DNA of 64,000 bases from Oscillospiraceae bacterium (GCA_902779945.1 CACZDN010000013.1:1-64000); one strand, 5' to 3'. Shown: positions 54,266-62,867, counted from the stretch's first letter. Made by a program: numbers and translations. Notes: generated by a model from the letters alone, not told the origin.

Positions 54266-54886
54266 TTATTCCACCGCTGCGCGGTAATTGATCGTCGCGG
54301 CGTAAGGGCCGAGGGCCGCGCGGGCCCAGTCCTCCGCACTGACATGAATAAAGAGCTCCACCGTCCGCTCTCCTGTGAATTCATCCCAGAGGCAGATCAC
54401 GTTGTTTCCCTCCGCGTCGGTGATGGAGAGCGGGATGGTCTCGTCCGGGGTGTCCAGATTCACAAAGGCGGGGCTGTCGATATAGAGCATGATGCGCGCG
54501 CCCTCGGGCATGTCGCTCACATCCGACACGGACGCGAAGCCGACGGACTGCGTCTCCACGCCGAAGGTGATGGACATGTCCTCCGGCGGATGGAAGAGGT
54601 AGGACGGTCCGTTTTTCTGTTTAGGCTCCGGCTCCGCATCGCGCTCCGATTCTGCCACGAGCTCCGATTCTGCTTCCGGCTGGGGTTCGGGCTCCGTTTC
54701 AAAGGGTTCATCCGCTGAAAAAAACACTTCTTCCAGCAAGACTTCCTGCTCAGCCGGAGGGGCCTCTTCCAGAAGCTCCAGCTCGATCTCCGCCTCCTCT
54801 ATAATTTCTTCGGCGAAAACCGCGGGCAGTCTCATGCACAGCGCCGCCGCGATCAGGGCACAGGCAATTGGCTTTGTCCTTTGCAT
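54266..54886 (-). CDS. Secreted protein with acidic repeat region (surface operon)
   Basis: A 206-residue protein with a signal peptide (MQRTKPIACALIAAALCMRL, cleavage near VFAEE). A long acidic, glutamate/proline-rich stretch follows (about 25-90, for example PFETEPEPQPEAESELVAES), then a domain like the C-terminal part of the three paralogues: MSITFGVETQSVGFASVSDV and ISAEDWARAALGPYAATINY-like ending. The acidic part may span the wall or bind cations. The start is 1 bp past the upstream stop (TGAGATG), so translation is coupled. Confidence 0.78.
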   Translation of the reverse strand: MQRTKPIACALIAAALCMRLPAVFAEEIIEEAEIELELLEEAPPAEQEVLLEEVFFSADEPFETEPEPQPEAESELVAESERDAEPEPKQKNGPSYLFHPPEDMSITFGVETQSVGFASVSDVSDMPEGARIMLYIDSPAFVNLDTPDETIPLSITDAEGNNVICLWDEFTGERTVELFIHVSAEDWARAALGPYAATINYRAAVE

Positions 54887-54887
54887 C

Positions 54888-55367
54888 TCACTCCACCACC
54901 AGTCTGACAGGGCTTCGCGCCCCGTTGAGGGTCTGTGTCCCCTCTGCATCGGAGAAGCAGGCGTAACAGAGCTCGATCTGATACTCGCCTGCCGCGAGGG
55001 GCTTGGAGAGTACCACGGGCTTCGAGGTCTCGCCCGGGGCCAGCAGTTCGGACTCCCACAGCGTTTCCCCATCCAGCACGAGCGAAACACGGAAATGGGC
55101 GAAGTTTCGCTGCGGGTTATCAAAGGTCAGCGTCTGCTCGGTGGTGTCCGCCTTCAGGTTCAGCCACGCAAACTGCGGCAGGGCGATGGTCTTCGTCAGC
55201 GGCTCCTCCGTCGGTGTCGGCTTCGGGGTGAGGCGCGGCGCGGGCGCCGGAGCGGCACTCCGCGTGGACAGTGCCCAGACCGCCACCGCGATTGCCGCGG
55301 CGGCTACGATAATGAGCACGATCATGATCGCGTTGCGCGGGTCACGTTTTTTCTTCTCATTTTCCAT
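54888..55367 (-). CDS. Membrane-anchored beta-sandwich protein (first gene of surface operon)
   Basis: A 159-residue protein starting MENEKKKRDPRNAIMIVLII: short basic cytoplasmic start, one membrane helix (about 12-33), a proline-rich linker (APAPAPRLTPKPTPTEEP) and one external domain of about 95 residues (WLNLKADTTEQTLTFDNPQR, VVLSKPLAAGEYQIELCYAC). The domain looks like an Ig or PapD-like fold that could hold or fold the other secreted proteins. GGAGGGAATGCAGG precedes the ATG. It leads the six-gene operon from the promoter at 55522-55550. Confidence 0.75.
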   Translation of the reverse strand: MENEKKKRDPRNAIMIVLIIVAAAAIAVAVWALSTRSAAPAPAPRLTPKPTPTEEPLTKTIALPQFAWLNLKADTTEQTLTFDNPQRNFAHFRVSLVLDGETLWESELLAPGETSKPVVLSKPLAAGEYQIELCYACFSDAEGTQTLNGARSPVRLVVE

Positions 55368-55521
55368 CCTGCATTCCCTCCCTCATCATTACAAAAAAGT
55401 GGAGAGCGGCCCATACACGGGACCACTTCATCTGTTTTATTGTCAGGGAAAAAGGGCGGATATAAGAGCCCCTTGTGCCGCGGGCTGTACTTGCCTGCTC
55501 TTTCCCAAAATTTATGAATAT

Positions 55522-55550
55522 ACTATATCACAGAGGCCCCAAGATTTCAA
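55522..55550 (-). promoter_or_regulatory. Promoter of the surface operon
   Basis: TTGAAA (55550-55545) and TATAGT (55527-55522) with a 17-bp spacer on the minus strand; the leader is about 150 nt. Confidence 0.72.
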
Positions 55551-55579
55551 GAATAGATAACCTAAAATGATGCATATTC

Positions 55580-55631
55580 ATTGATGATGGGCTTGAATGC
55601 CGGGGATTGATGATGGGCTTGAATGCCGGGG
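55580..55631. repeat. Two tandem copies of a 26-bp unit
   Basis: The unit ATTGATGATGGGCTTGAATG plus CCGGGG is repeated exactly at 55580-55605 and 55606-55631. It lies between the two divergent promoters. Two copies only. Confidence 0.75.
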
Positions 55632-55637
55632 ATGCGC

Positions 55638-55666
55638 TTGCATATTTGTGAAAGGCATGATAAAAT
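55638..55666 (+). promoter_or_regulatory. Promoter of the two membrane protein genes
   Basis: TTGCAT (55638-55643) and TAAAAT (55661-55666) with a 17-bp spacer, 78 bp before the first start codon. Confidence 0.62.
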
Positions 55667-55743
55667 TATCTCGACAACTCGGTTTTTAACAGACTTGGCC
55701 TCCGGTACCGAAACGACGGCAAAGAGAGGAGACGATACGCATA

Positions 55744-56388
55744 ATGAAAAGTAAGAGACTCTCCTTAGGCAACAGATATAAACGATTTTTCTTAGACGAA
55801 CGCACCGCCCTGATCGCAGCGCTGGTGAGCATCCTGATTCTGCCGGTGAATTATTATTTTGGCGTTCGTTCGGGGGGCATCGACGTTGTCGGCTTGTATG
55901 ACTTGCTGATGCGCCTTGTGCTTGTCTGTACCCTGTTGTATTCACTGAAAACCCATAAGCTGCTTCTGATGCAGGCGGCTACCGTGGGGCTGCTGTTCTG
56001 CATGCTCTGCGCCCAGTCTCAGTATGCTTTGGGAAAGCTTGCCAGGCAGGACTCGGAAACCTATATCACAATGGGTCTGCAGGGATTCATCTTTCTGGCA
56101 GGCGAACGGATGATCCTGTTTATCCAATCCTTTGTCTGTGTCAGTCATTTTGTCATCCATGCGATACGGCGGCAGGAAGCCATCCGGGTGTCCATCAATC
56201 AGGTCTCCCTTCTATTTCTGCTGACGCTTCTGATCGTTCAGCTGATGATTGCGCCCAGCCTGTCTTTTGAGCGCGACTACATTCTTTATATCTGGACGCT
56301 GCATTTGGATGAGCTGTTCATCTTCATTCTGGTGGCATGTGCGGAATTGATCCTCATGATCGACCAGCGGGAATACACGGGAGGATGA
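55744..56388 (+). CDS. Multi-spanning membrane protein of unknown function
   Basis: A 214-residue protein with about five or six membrane helices (for example LIAALVSILILPVNYYFG, LLMRLVLVCTLLYSL, LLFLLTLLIVQLMIAPSL, LDELFIFILVACAELILMI). No named family. GAGGAG lies 14 bp before the ATG, rather far. It overlaps or abuts the next gene (GGATGA around its stop), so the two form one unit divergent from the surface operon. Confidence 0.68.
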   Translation: MKSKRLSLGNRYKRFFLDERTALIAALVSILILPVNYYFGVRSGGIDVVGLYDLLMRLVLVCTLLYSLKTHKLLLMQAATVGLLFCMLCAQSQYALGKLARQDSETYITMGLQGFIFLAGERMILFIQSFVCVSHFVIHAIRRQEAIRVSINQVSLLFLLTLLIVQLMIAPSLSFERDYILYIWTLHLDELFIFILVACAELILMIDQREYTGG

Positions 56389-56393
56389 GGCAA

Positions 56394-57371
56394 ATGAGCA
56401 AAAACAAGCATTGGGCGATATGGTACCTGTTTACGACCATGCTGTCCATTTTCAGCATCTGCACCATCCGAATCTTTGACGGATTCAACTGGCCGTTTTA
56501 CGCCGTGACTGTGAATGCCCTCATATCGCTGGGCGGGCTGGTTTTCCATATCCATATGGAGGAGCACGCCCGGAAAAGCCCCGGGGTGCTCGCGGCACGT
56601 ATTCTCCTTCTGCTGAATTCCGTTTCCGTTTTTGTGATGATCGGCTTCAGTCTCTTCATTTTAAGCAGCCAATACCATAACCCGCTCGAACCGGACGGGA
56701 CCTTCTCCTCCTCTTTGACGATCGATCATCAGCTCGCTGAGTCGGGGAAAGACGTCCTTTTGCTGGAGACGGACGATTTATACATCTATTACGCGGACTA
56801 CCGCGATCTCTCTCTTGCAGCGGGCAAAAGGCCCTCCAAGCGCGACCAAAGCATTCAGATCTGCGTGGCGGCTGCCTTTCAGTCCTCCTATCAGCTGGGC
56901 TTCAGTCACGACAATATCGTAGGGTGGCACACTTCGGAGGGACAGCTTGAGCGCGGAAAACCGCAGGAAAATCTGGGGGCCTTCACCTATGTGAACGGAA
57001 CAGCCCGTATCTGGAACACCGAAGAAGCGGAAGAAGCGATTCGCAACGCCGCCGCTCAGGGCGGGATGGGATTTCAGCAGTTCATTGTCCTCTGCGACGG
57101 GCAGCGGGGCGGCCATGGCAGCGATGAGTTCCGGTGCTATCGTGTGCTTGCGCTCATCGATGGAAAAGCATGCATCATTGATTCCCGCACCCAAATGCAT
57201 TACGACGACTTTATCCGCGCCCTTCAGGATCTGGGCGTCCGGGACGCGCTGTACTGCGATATGGGAAGCGGATGGAACTATTCCTGGTATCGGGGAGAAA
57301 ACGGGAAACCCGTTGATATCATCGGCATTCCATGGCCGTTCTCTCACAACTGGCTCGTATTCCGAAAATAA
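56394..57371 (+). CDS. Membrane protein with phosphodiester glycosidase (NAGPA-like) domain
   Basis: A 325-residue protein with three membrane helices in the first 110 residues (AIWYLFTTMLSIFSICTI, YAVTVNALISLGGLVFHI, LNSVSVFVMIGFSLFILSS). An external domain follows, with QICVAAAFQSSYQLGFSHDN and the ending THYDDF-like MHYDDFIRALQDLGVRDALY and CDMGSGWNYSWYRGENG. This matches the N-acetylglucosamine-1-phosphodiester glycosidase (NAGPA) family, which cleaves sugar phosphodiesters in surface polymers. GGAGGATGAGGCAA precedes ATG 56394; ATG 56385 overlaps the previous stop and is also possible. Confidence 0.72.
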   Translation: MSKNKHWAIWYLFTTMLSIFSICTIRIFDGFNWPFYAVTVNALISLGGLVFHIHMEEHARKSPGVLAARILLLLNSVSVFVMIGFSLFILSSQYHNPLEPDGTFSSSLTIDHQLAESGKDVLLLETDDLYIYYADYRDLSLAAGKRPSKRDQSIQICVAAAFQSSYQLGFSHDNIVGWHTSEGQLERGKPQENLGAFTYVNGTARIWNTEEAEEAIRNAAAQGGMGFQQFIVLCDGQRGGHGSDEFRCYRVLALIDGKACIIDSRTQMHYDDFIRALQDLGVRDALYCDMGSGWNYSWYRGENGKPVDIIGIPWPFSHNWLVFRK

Positions 57372-57582
57372 TTCCCTCCGCCCGATTGCGGAGGGAGGAA
57401 GCATGACTGCCTGACCTTCACAGCTGCCCGCAGCAGTCATGATCGCAAGCAATCTGCGCAGCCATGCACAAGCTCATAACAGCACCGACAGGGGCTGTCT
57501 CAAAATACAGCCCCTGAAGAAAGAGCAAAATAACGGCAGCCGTCCCTTGAAAAAGGGGCGGCTGTCGGCTTAATATTAGGTT

Positions 57583-57897
57583 GTGAAGCACAATACAAAG
57601 CAGGTAGATTATACTCTGCGCTTTGCCAGACAGAGAGAAACGATGGAAGAACGCATCAGCACTTACGAAGGAAAGCTGATCCGAGTGAATCGCAGCATCC
57701 AGGCAGAGGGGGTTTTTGCTATGACCAAGGAAGACATGGGCTTCCGCAGAGTTCTTCTGCGCAGCGCGGTCAAGGTTGAGGTGGAATGGACTTTGCTCAG
57801 CCTGGCATACAACATCCTCAAGCTCCATCATAAGATTCAAAAGCAGCGCTTGGGAACGGGCCTTGTGATTCCTAAGAGCTTTCCGGCAGGGCTGTAG
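57583..57897 (+). pseudogene. IS1182-family transposase, C-terminal fragment
   Basis: The frame reads ETMEERISTYEGKLIRVNRS, IQAEGVFAMTKEDMGFRRVL and VEVEWTLLSLAYNILKLHHK, then a stop. This is the last third of DDE transposases of the IS1182 group (normally about 450 residues), including the R-S-I-Q-A-E-G-V-F segment with the catalytic glutamate. The front part with the catalytic aspartates is missing, so it cannot act. Confidence 0.82.
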
Positions 57898-57923
57898 ATT
57901 ACAAGGCAACTGAATATGGAAAA

Positions 57924-57972
57924 ACCATCCGGGAGCGCTGCTTATTTGTGGCACTCTCCGGATGGTTTTGCA
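57924..57972 (+). terminator. Terminator of the transposase remnant
   Basis: AAACCATCCGGGAG pairs with CTCTCCGGATGGTTT, followed by TGCAC; it lies just after the transposase stop inside the IS ends. Confidence 0.7.
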
Positions 57973-58143
57973 CATTTTGGCCTTGATGAGGTCAATATGC
58001 TATGCCTTTTTCAACATACTATGACTAATTAGAGAGACGTTGCCTCTCAATAGCTCCTTTTGCTATTTTGAGACAACGCCTGTGTCCTGTGTATCCAGAT
58101 TCACTTGCCGATCAACGGACCTGTTTTCCGCTGCCAGGCCGTA

Positions 58144-58716
58144 TTACAGGTAGCGGACGATATCCTCTGTCTCGTATTTCGGCACATAGTAATCGCCGTT
58201 GGAATCACGCCAGTAGTTCTTCTGTCCGTCCTTGAGCGGCACCACCGTGCTGCGGTGCGCCGGATAGCCGAAAGCGATGCCGGTGTGCACCTGCAGATTC
58301 TCGGGCAGACCCAGAAACTCCGCCGTCTTCGAGCGGTGAAGGGTGCCGATAATGCAGCTGCCAACACCATGGGCCCAGGCCGCCGTGGTCATGCTCGCCA
58401 CCGCGATGCCCACATCCATATCACTGTGGCCGGGGACCGAGCTGTCCTGCAAAACCACGATGTACAGGGTAGGGCGCTGCTCCGGCTTCGGGGTTCCGGC
58501 CCCGTTCGGAATGGCGGCCGCCCATTTGGTCAGCTCGCAAAGCGCCCCCACATCCTCCGGCTTCTGCGCCACGACAAAGCGCAGGCTCTGTCTGTTTGCG
58601 CCGCAGTTTGCAAGCCGTCCGGCCTCCAGAATGTCCTGAACGACCTCCCGGGGCACCGGCTCTTGGGTGAAGGCCCGGAATGTGCGCCTCGTGCGCAGAA
58701 CCTCCATCATATCCAT
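58144..58716 (-). CDS. Nitroreductase family protein
   Basis: A 190-residue FMN-dependent oxidoreductase fold protein starting MDMMEVLRTRRTFRAFTQEP. Flavin-site features include RTRRTFR and GRLANCGANRQSLRFVV at the front, and MTTAAWAHGVGSCIIGTLHR with IAFGYPAHR near the end. The natural substrate is unknown. GGGAGGTAAGGAT precedes the ATG. It is the last gene of the TRAP operon, 18 bp after dctQ, so it may act on the imported acid or on stress linked to it. Confidence 0.88.
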   Translation of the reverse strand: MDMMEVLRTRRTFRAFTQEPVPREVVQDILEAGRLANCGANRQSLRFVVAQKPEDVGALCELTKWAAAIPNGAGTPKPEQRPTLYIVVLQDSSVPGHSDMDVGIAVASMTTAAWAHGVGSCIIGTLHRSKTAEFLGLPENLQVHTGIAFGYPAHRSTVVPLKDGQKNYWRDSNGDYYVPKYETEDIVRYL

Positions 58717-58734
58717 ATCCTTACCTCCCGTTTC

Positions 58735-59226
58735 TCAGTTCTTGCCGCTGCGCAGCTCTTTGAACGCGACGACGATGTCGCGGATGCTGTAGATAAAGAG
58801 CAGCAGACCGCCGATGACGATGCTGGCGTAGGGCACCTGGCGCGGCGCGCGCAGGATGATGGTCGGGGCCTGAGCCTTGCTGAACAGCTCCCACGCATAG
58901 TAGAAGAACACCGCAAAGAAGACTGCGTTGAAGATCGTGATGCAGAAATTCAGGATGCGGATGAATCTGGTGTCCTTGAATTTCTGCTGCAGAAGATCGA
59001 CCCGGAAGTGTGCGCCGTCGCGCATGATGAGGGCGCTCGTCAGAAAGATCATATATGCCATGCTCCACTCGACCACCTCGTCCGTCCAGGACAGGGAAAT
59101 GTTGATGGGCGTAAAGCGGATGATGACGCGGAACATCAGGATGATCGCAATGAGGGCCAGGCAGCAGACCACAATGATCTTCAACGCCTGCGCGACGATT
59201 TTGTCAAGCTTTTTCAGAAATTCCAT
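58735..59226 (-). CDS. dctQ: TRAP transporter small permease (DctQ)
   Basis: A 163-residue protein with four membrane helices and the DctQ hallmark pattern ISLSWTDEVVEWSMAYMIFL followed by SALIMRDGAHFRVDLL. It links the binding protein to the large permease in a sodium-driven uptake system for organic acids. Order here is dctP-dctM-dctQ; the more common order is P-Q-M. It follows dctM by 12 bp. Confidence 0.92.
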   Translation of the reverse strand: MEFLKKLDKIVAQALKIIVVCCLALIAIILMFRVIIRFTPINISLSWTDEVVEWSMAYMIFLTSALIMRDGAHFRVDLLQQKFKDTRFIRILNFCITIFNAVFFAVFFYYAWELFSKAQAPTIILRAPRQVPYASIVIGGLLLFIYSIRDIVVAFKELRSGKN

Positions 59227-59238
59227 GGCAGCCCCCTC

Positions 59239-60522
59239 TTAGACCAGTATGGACGGCAGCCATGTACACAGGGGAGGAATAAAGGTACACAGCAGCAGGA
59301 CGATAATAATACCGATTACGTAAGGTATGACTTCTTTTGACAGCTCCAGCATTGGCACATCTGTCACCGATGACACCGCGTACAAACTCATGCCCACCGG
59401 CGGCGTCAGCAGACCGATCATGGAGGCCAGAACCATGATCACGCCGAACTGAAGCTGGCTCATGCCCATCTGGGCAATGATCGGCAGAAAGATGGGGGCA
59501 ACGATCAGGATGACCGCTGTGCCCTCGAGGAACATGCCCAGCACAAGCAGGATGAAAATGATCATCAGGATGAGCGCGGTGGGGTTTGCGGTGATGGAGA
59601 GCATACCCTCAATGACCTGGTTCGGCACGCGCTGGTGCGTCATGAAGTAGGCCAGGAAGTTTGCGATCGCGATGATGAAGAGGGTCTTGCAGCTTGTGAC
59701 GATGCTGTCATACACGATCTTGAACAGGTCCTTGAACTTGACCTCGCGATACACGACGCAGCTTAAAAACAGGGCATAGAAGCAGGCGACAATGGAGGCC
59801 TCGGTGGCGGTGAACCAGCCGCTCCAGATGCCGCCGACGATAATGACGATGGTCATCAGGCTGGGGATAGCGTTGATGAAGTATTTCCAGCGGATGCTCC
59901 AGGGCATCCTGGGCTCGATGGGGTAGTGGTGCCTTACGCTGGTATAGTAGACCCACACGCCCATGGCCACGGCCATCATGAAACCGGGGATGAAGCCGGC
60001 CGCAAAGAGCTTGCTGACCGAAGCCTCAGTGGCGCAGCTGGAGTAAACGACAAAGGCGATGGAGGGCGGAATGACGGGGCCGATGGTCGAGGAGCCTGCG
60101 GTGATGCCGGCACTGAAACGGTGGGGGAAGCCGGCGTCGTCCATGGCCTTCATCTCGATCATGCCGAGACCCGCCGCGTCCGCGACAGCCGCGCCGGACA
60201 TACCGGAAAAGATGACGGAAGAGACGATGTTCACCTGACCCAGACCGCCGGGCCAGTGGCCGACCATGGCCTTGGCGAAGTTAAAGATACGGTCGGTGAT
60301 ACCGCCGGTATTCATGAGGTTGCCGGCGAGAATAAAAAACGGGATGGCCAGCATGGTGAAGCTGGTGGTTCCGTTGTAGATACGCTGTGCCATGACGGCC
60401 AGTATGTTGCCGTAGCCGAGGCCTGCGAACATGGCGGCTGCGGTGCCGCCCATGGCCGCACATACAGGCACGCCGAGAAGCATCAGCCCGATCAGCACAA
60501 CGCAGGTAATCAATGCAATCAT
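59239..60522 (-). CDS. dctM: TRAP transporter large permease (DctM)
   Basis: A 427-residue, about 12-helix transport protein. It has the family's GGTAAAMFAGLGYGNILAVM start, GMSGAAVADAAGLGMIEMKA, and IGPVIPPSIAFVVYSSCATE in the sodium-site region. It carries substrate in symport with sodium. It lies 119 bp behind dctP, the longest gap in the operon, with no terminator. Confidence 0.95.
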   Translation of the reverse strand: MIALITCVVLIGLMLLGVPVCAAMGGTAAAMFAGLGYGNILAVMAQRIYNGTTSFTMLAIPFFILAGNLMNTGGITDRIFNFAKAMVGHWPGGLGQVNIVSSVIFSGMSGAAVADAAGLGMIEMKAMDDAGFPHRFSAGITAGSSTIGPVIPPSIAFVVYSSCATEASVSKLFAAGFIPGFMMAVAMGVWVYYTSVRHHYPIEPRMPWSIRWKYFINAIPSLMTIVIIVGGIWSGWFTATEASIVACFYALFLSCVVYREVKFKDLFKIVYDSIVTSCKTLFIIAIANFLAYFMTHQRVPNQVIEGMLSITANPTALILMIIFILLVLGMFLEGTAVILIVAPIFLPIIAQMGMSQLQFGVIMVLASMIGLLTPPVGMSLYAVSSVTDVPMLELSKEVIPYVIGIIIVLLLCTFIPPLCTWLPSILV

Positions 60523-60641
60523 CAGACTATCTCCTTTTATAAAGACAGCATCCTCCTTAGCCCGCAGACGGGGATCCGAAAGATGCTGTCACAAGCTATG
60601 CTATTGCTGGATCACGTCACTGCCCAAGGGCGGGAGACGTT

Positions 60642-61664
60642 TTACTGACGAGCGTTTTCGACGATCTCCATCATGCGGTCAACCTGCTCCTGCGTCACGG
60701 CGCCGGTGGAAACCATCTTGTCGTACGCATACTGCATGTTCTCGCGGAATTCGTCGATGTTGACCTCGATGATCTGCATACCCTCGGCCGCCAGCTTCTC
60801 AAGATAGTCGGCCTCGGAATCCTGAACAGTCTGGCGCATGAAAGCGGAAGCCTCCGCGGAAGCCTTCTCGATGGCCTCACGCTGGGTGTCGCTCAGCTTC
60901 TCCCAGAGTCTGTTGTTGATGCAGAGGTTCATGGACTCCCACTCGTGTCTGGTGAGGGTGAGGTACTTCTGCTCGCACTCCCAGAGGGCGTTGTTGTAGA
61001 TGGTGGAGATGGGGTTTTCCTGGCCGTCAACGGTCTTCTGCTTGAGGGCGGGGATCAGCTCGCTGAAAGCGACCTGCTGGACGTTTGCACCCAGAGCTTC
61101 CATGCAGAAGATGAGCTGCTGCTCGGACGGGGTACGGATGAGCAGACCCTTGATCTGATCGGGGTGCTCAACGGGAACCTTGGAGTTGGTGAGGCTGCGG
61201 AAGCCATACTCCCAGCTGCCGACGTCGTGGATGCCCTTGGACTCGAGCGTGCCGTCGTTGACCCAGTCCTTGAACTCACCGTCAACCACGCGGTAGGCGT
61301 GGGCGTAGTCGTCGTACAGGTAAGGCATGGCGACGAGGTGGTAGCGGCTGTCGTACTCGCCCAGGGTGGCCTCGCAGATCAGGCAGGCGTCGATGGCGCC
61401 GATGGAAACCTGCTCCGCCATCTCGGGGGCGTTGCCGAACTCGGAGTTGTTGTGCACCTCGACGGTGATGGTGCCGCCGGAGTACTCGTTCGCCAGCTCG
61501 GCGAACTTCAGGGAAGCCGCCTGGCCGGGCTCGCCGTTGGCGTTGAAGTTGCCCAGACGGATGGTCACGGGCTTGTCATCGGCGAAGGCAAAGGCCTGGC
61601 CGCAGCCAAGGATCAGCGTGCAGACCAGCGCAAATGCAAGGATTGCGGAAAGTGTTCTTTTCAT
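60642..61664 (-). CDS. dctP: TRAP transporter solute-binding protein (DctP)
   Basis: A 340-residue exported protein. The signal sequence (MKRTLSAILAFALVCTLILG) ends in L-I-L-G-C, a lipobox, so it is probably a lipoprotein; cleavage near AFADD is an alternative. The mature part has the family's IRLGNFNANGEPGQAASLKF and GLLIRTPSEQ with the arginine that binds the substrate carboxylate. The ligand cannot be read from the sequence. AGGAGGAACACGC precedes the ATG. It leads the operon with a near-perfect promoter and a palindrome next to it. Confidence 0.94.
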   Translation of the reverse strand: MKRTLSAILAFALVCTLILGCGQAFAFADDKPVTIRLGNFNANGEPGQAASLKFAELANEYSGGTITVEVHNNSEFGNAPEMAEQVSIGAIDACLICEATLGEYDSRYHLVAMPYLYDDYAHAYRVVDGEFKDWVNDGTLESKGIHDVGSWEYGFRSLTNSKVPVEHPDQIKGLLIRTPSEQQLIFCMEALGANVQQVAFSELIPALKQKTVDGQENPISTIYNNALWECEQKYLTLTRHEWESMNLCINNRLWEKLSDTQREAIEKASAEASAFMRQTVQDSEADYLEKLAAEGMQIIEVNIDEFRENMQYAYDKMVSTGAVTQEQVDRMMEIVENARQ

Positions 61665-61724
61665 GCGTGTTCCTCCTGTAAATCATTTTTGGGTATCCCA
61701 TCCAACCGGGATAATACTGGAAAA

Positions 61725-61753
61725 AGTATAGCCTTGCACAGGACATTTGTCAA
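61725..61753 (-). promoter_or_regulatory. Promoter of the TRAP operon
   Basis: TTGACA (61753-61748) and TATACT (61730-61725) with a 17-bp spacer on the minus strand. Confidence 0.85.
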
Positions 61754-61771
61754 TGTTCCAATCTGGACATT
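61752..61771. promoter_or_regulatory. Palindrome at the TRAP promoter
   Basis: AATGTTCCA and TGGACATT form an imperfect palindrome that touches the -35 box, a good place for a regulator. No regulator gene is adjacent. Confidence 0.45.
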
Positions 61772-61892
61772 TTATAGGGGTTTTATGGGCATTTCACAAA
61801 ACGGGGTTTACATAACAACCAACAATACAAAAAAAGACTGCATTATTCACAGAGAGCGGAGAGGAAATACGTCCCGAAAAAACCCGCCGGCT

Positions 61893-62828
61893 TCAACAGA
61901 AGAGATACTGAAAAACGATCAGCATCACAGGCATCGTCAGGACACAGAGAGCCATACTGATTACACTGTATACACTTGTTTCATAGGCTTTGTTATTATA
62001 CAGAACCGCAAGCTGCGATATGGTGGACGCCGTCGGTGTGCACAAAGCAATGAAGCAGACCTGAAACACCGGGATCAGCGACGGATTTCCATTGAAGATG
62101 CCCGTACCCAGAAACAGGAGCAGCAGGCTCACAGGCATAGCGATCAGTCTCCCAAATGTGATGGCATATGCCCTCCCGTTTGTAAAGACCTTTCTCAGAT
62201 CATTTCCGGTGATAACCATGCCGATCACCAGCATGGAGCAGGGACCGACCATACTCCCCAGGCTATCCATCGCAGTATAAAGCACATCCGGAAGCCTGAT
62301 TCGGAGAGATGTCAGGAAGAGTCCCGCGGTCATTGCGAGCACATTCGGATTGAGTATGATTTTTTTGAAGTGAAGACGCTTTTCGCCGCTGATGACGCTG
62401 TCCCCGTGCGTCCAGATAAATGCGTTGAAGGGCACCTGCAGCGCGCTTGCGTAAAAAACATATTCACTGCCCATGATCATGTTGATGAGCGGCAGGGCAA
62501 GGTTGCCGACATTGCTGTAAATCATGCTGCACTGGTCAATTGCGTCCAGCTTCAGCGGTTTTTTCAGGATTTCCAACGACAAGATCCAAATCGTGTATGT
62601 ACCGAAGCCCAGTGCGAGCGCACAAAGAAAACCGTGTAATCTCTCCGGCGTCAAGTCGATCTGAAATGACCGACAGATCAGGCAGGGCTGGAGGATATAC
62701 ACGATCAGTCTGGACAGCGTTTTGCTGTCGTTGCTCTCGATTACACGGAATTTAACGGCCCCAAATCCGACAATGACCATGAGCATCATGGCGGCCAGCT
62801 TGCTCATCAGTATAAGCCCAGGATTCAT
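61893..62828 (-). CDS. AEC family transporter (auxin efflux carrier-like)
   Basis: A 311-residue membrane protein with about ten helices. Family features include GFGAVKFRVIESNDSKTLSR and LIVYILQPCLICRSF at the start, an IYSNVGNLALPLI segment, and TPTASTISQLAVLYNNKAYE near the end. Bacterial members export or import organic acids such as malate. AGAGAGGGAGAGCAG precedes the ATG. It has its own promoter, separate from the TRAP operon, but the neighbouring acid transporters could serve one pathway. Confidence 0.9.
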   Translation of the reverse strand: MNPGLILMSKLAAMMLMVIVGFGAVKFRVIESNDSKTLSRLIVYILQPCLICRSFQIDLTPERLHGFLCALALGFGTYTIWILSLEILKKPLKLDAIDQCSMIYSNVGNLALPLINMIMGSEYVFYASALQVPFNAFIWTHGDSVISGEKRLHFKKIILNPNVLAMTAGLFLTSLRIRLPDVLYTAMDSLGSMVGPCSMLVIGMVITGNDLRKVFTNGRAYAITFGRLIAMPVSLLLLFLGTGIFNGNPSLIPVFQVCFIALCTPTASTISQLAVLYNNKAYETSVYSVISMALCVLTMPVMLIVFQYLFC

Positions 62829-62867
62829 CTGCTCTCCCTCTCTGTCTTCCGCTTGTTAACGCGACCT

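Larger units (their letters stand above)
57491..58085. mobile_element. Degenerate IS1182-family insertion sequence
   Basis: GGGGCTGTCTCAAAATA at 57491 and its inverse TATTTTGAGACAACGCC at 58064-58080 bound about 590 bp. Inside is only the C-terminal part of a transposase gene and a terminator hairpin. A full IS1182 element is about 1.6 kb, so about 1 kb is deleted. Confidence 0.78.

Noticed and set aside
55580-55631. Possible CRISPR array or minisatellite
   Set aside because: Two tandem units without spacers and no cas genes; it is a simple duplication.
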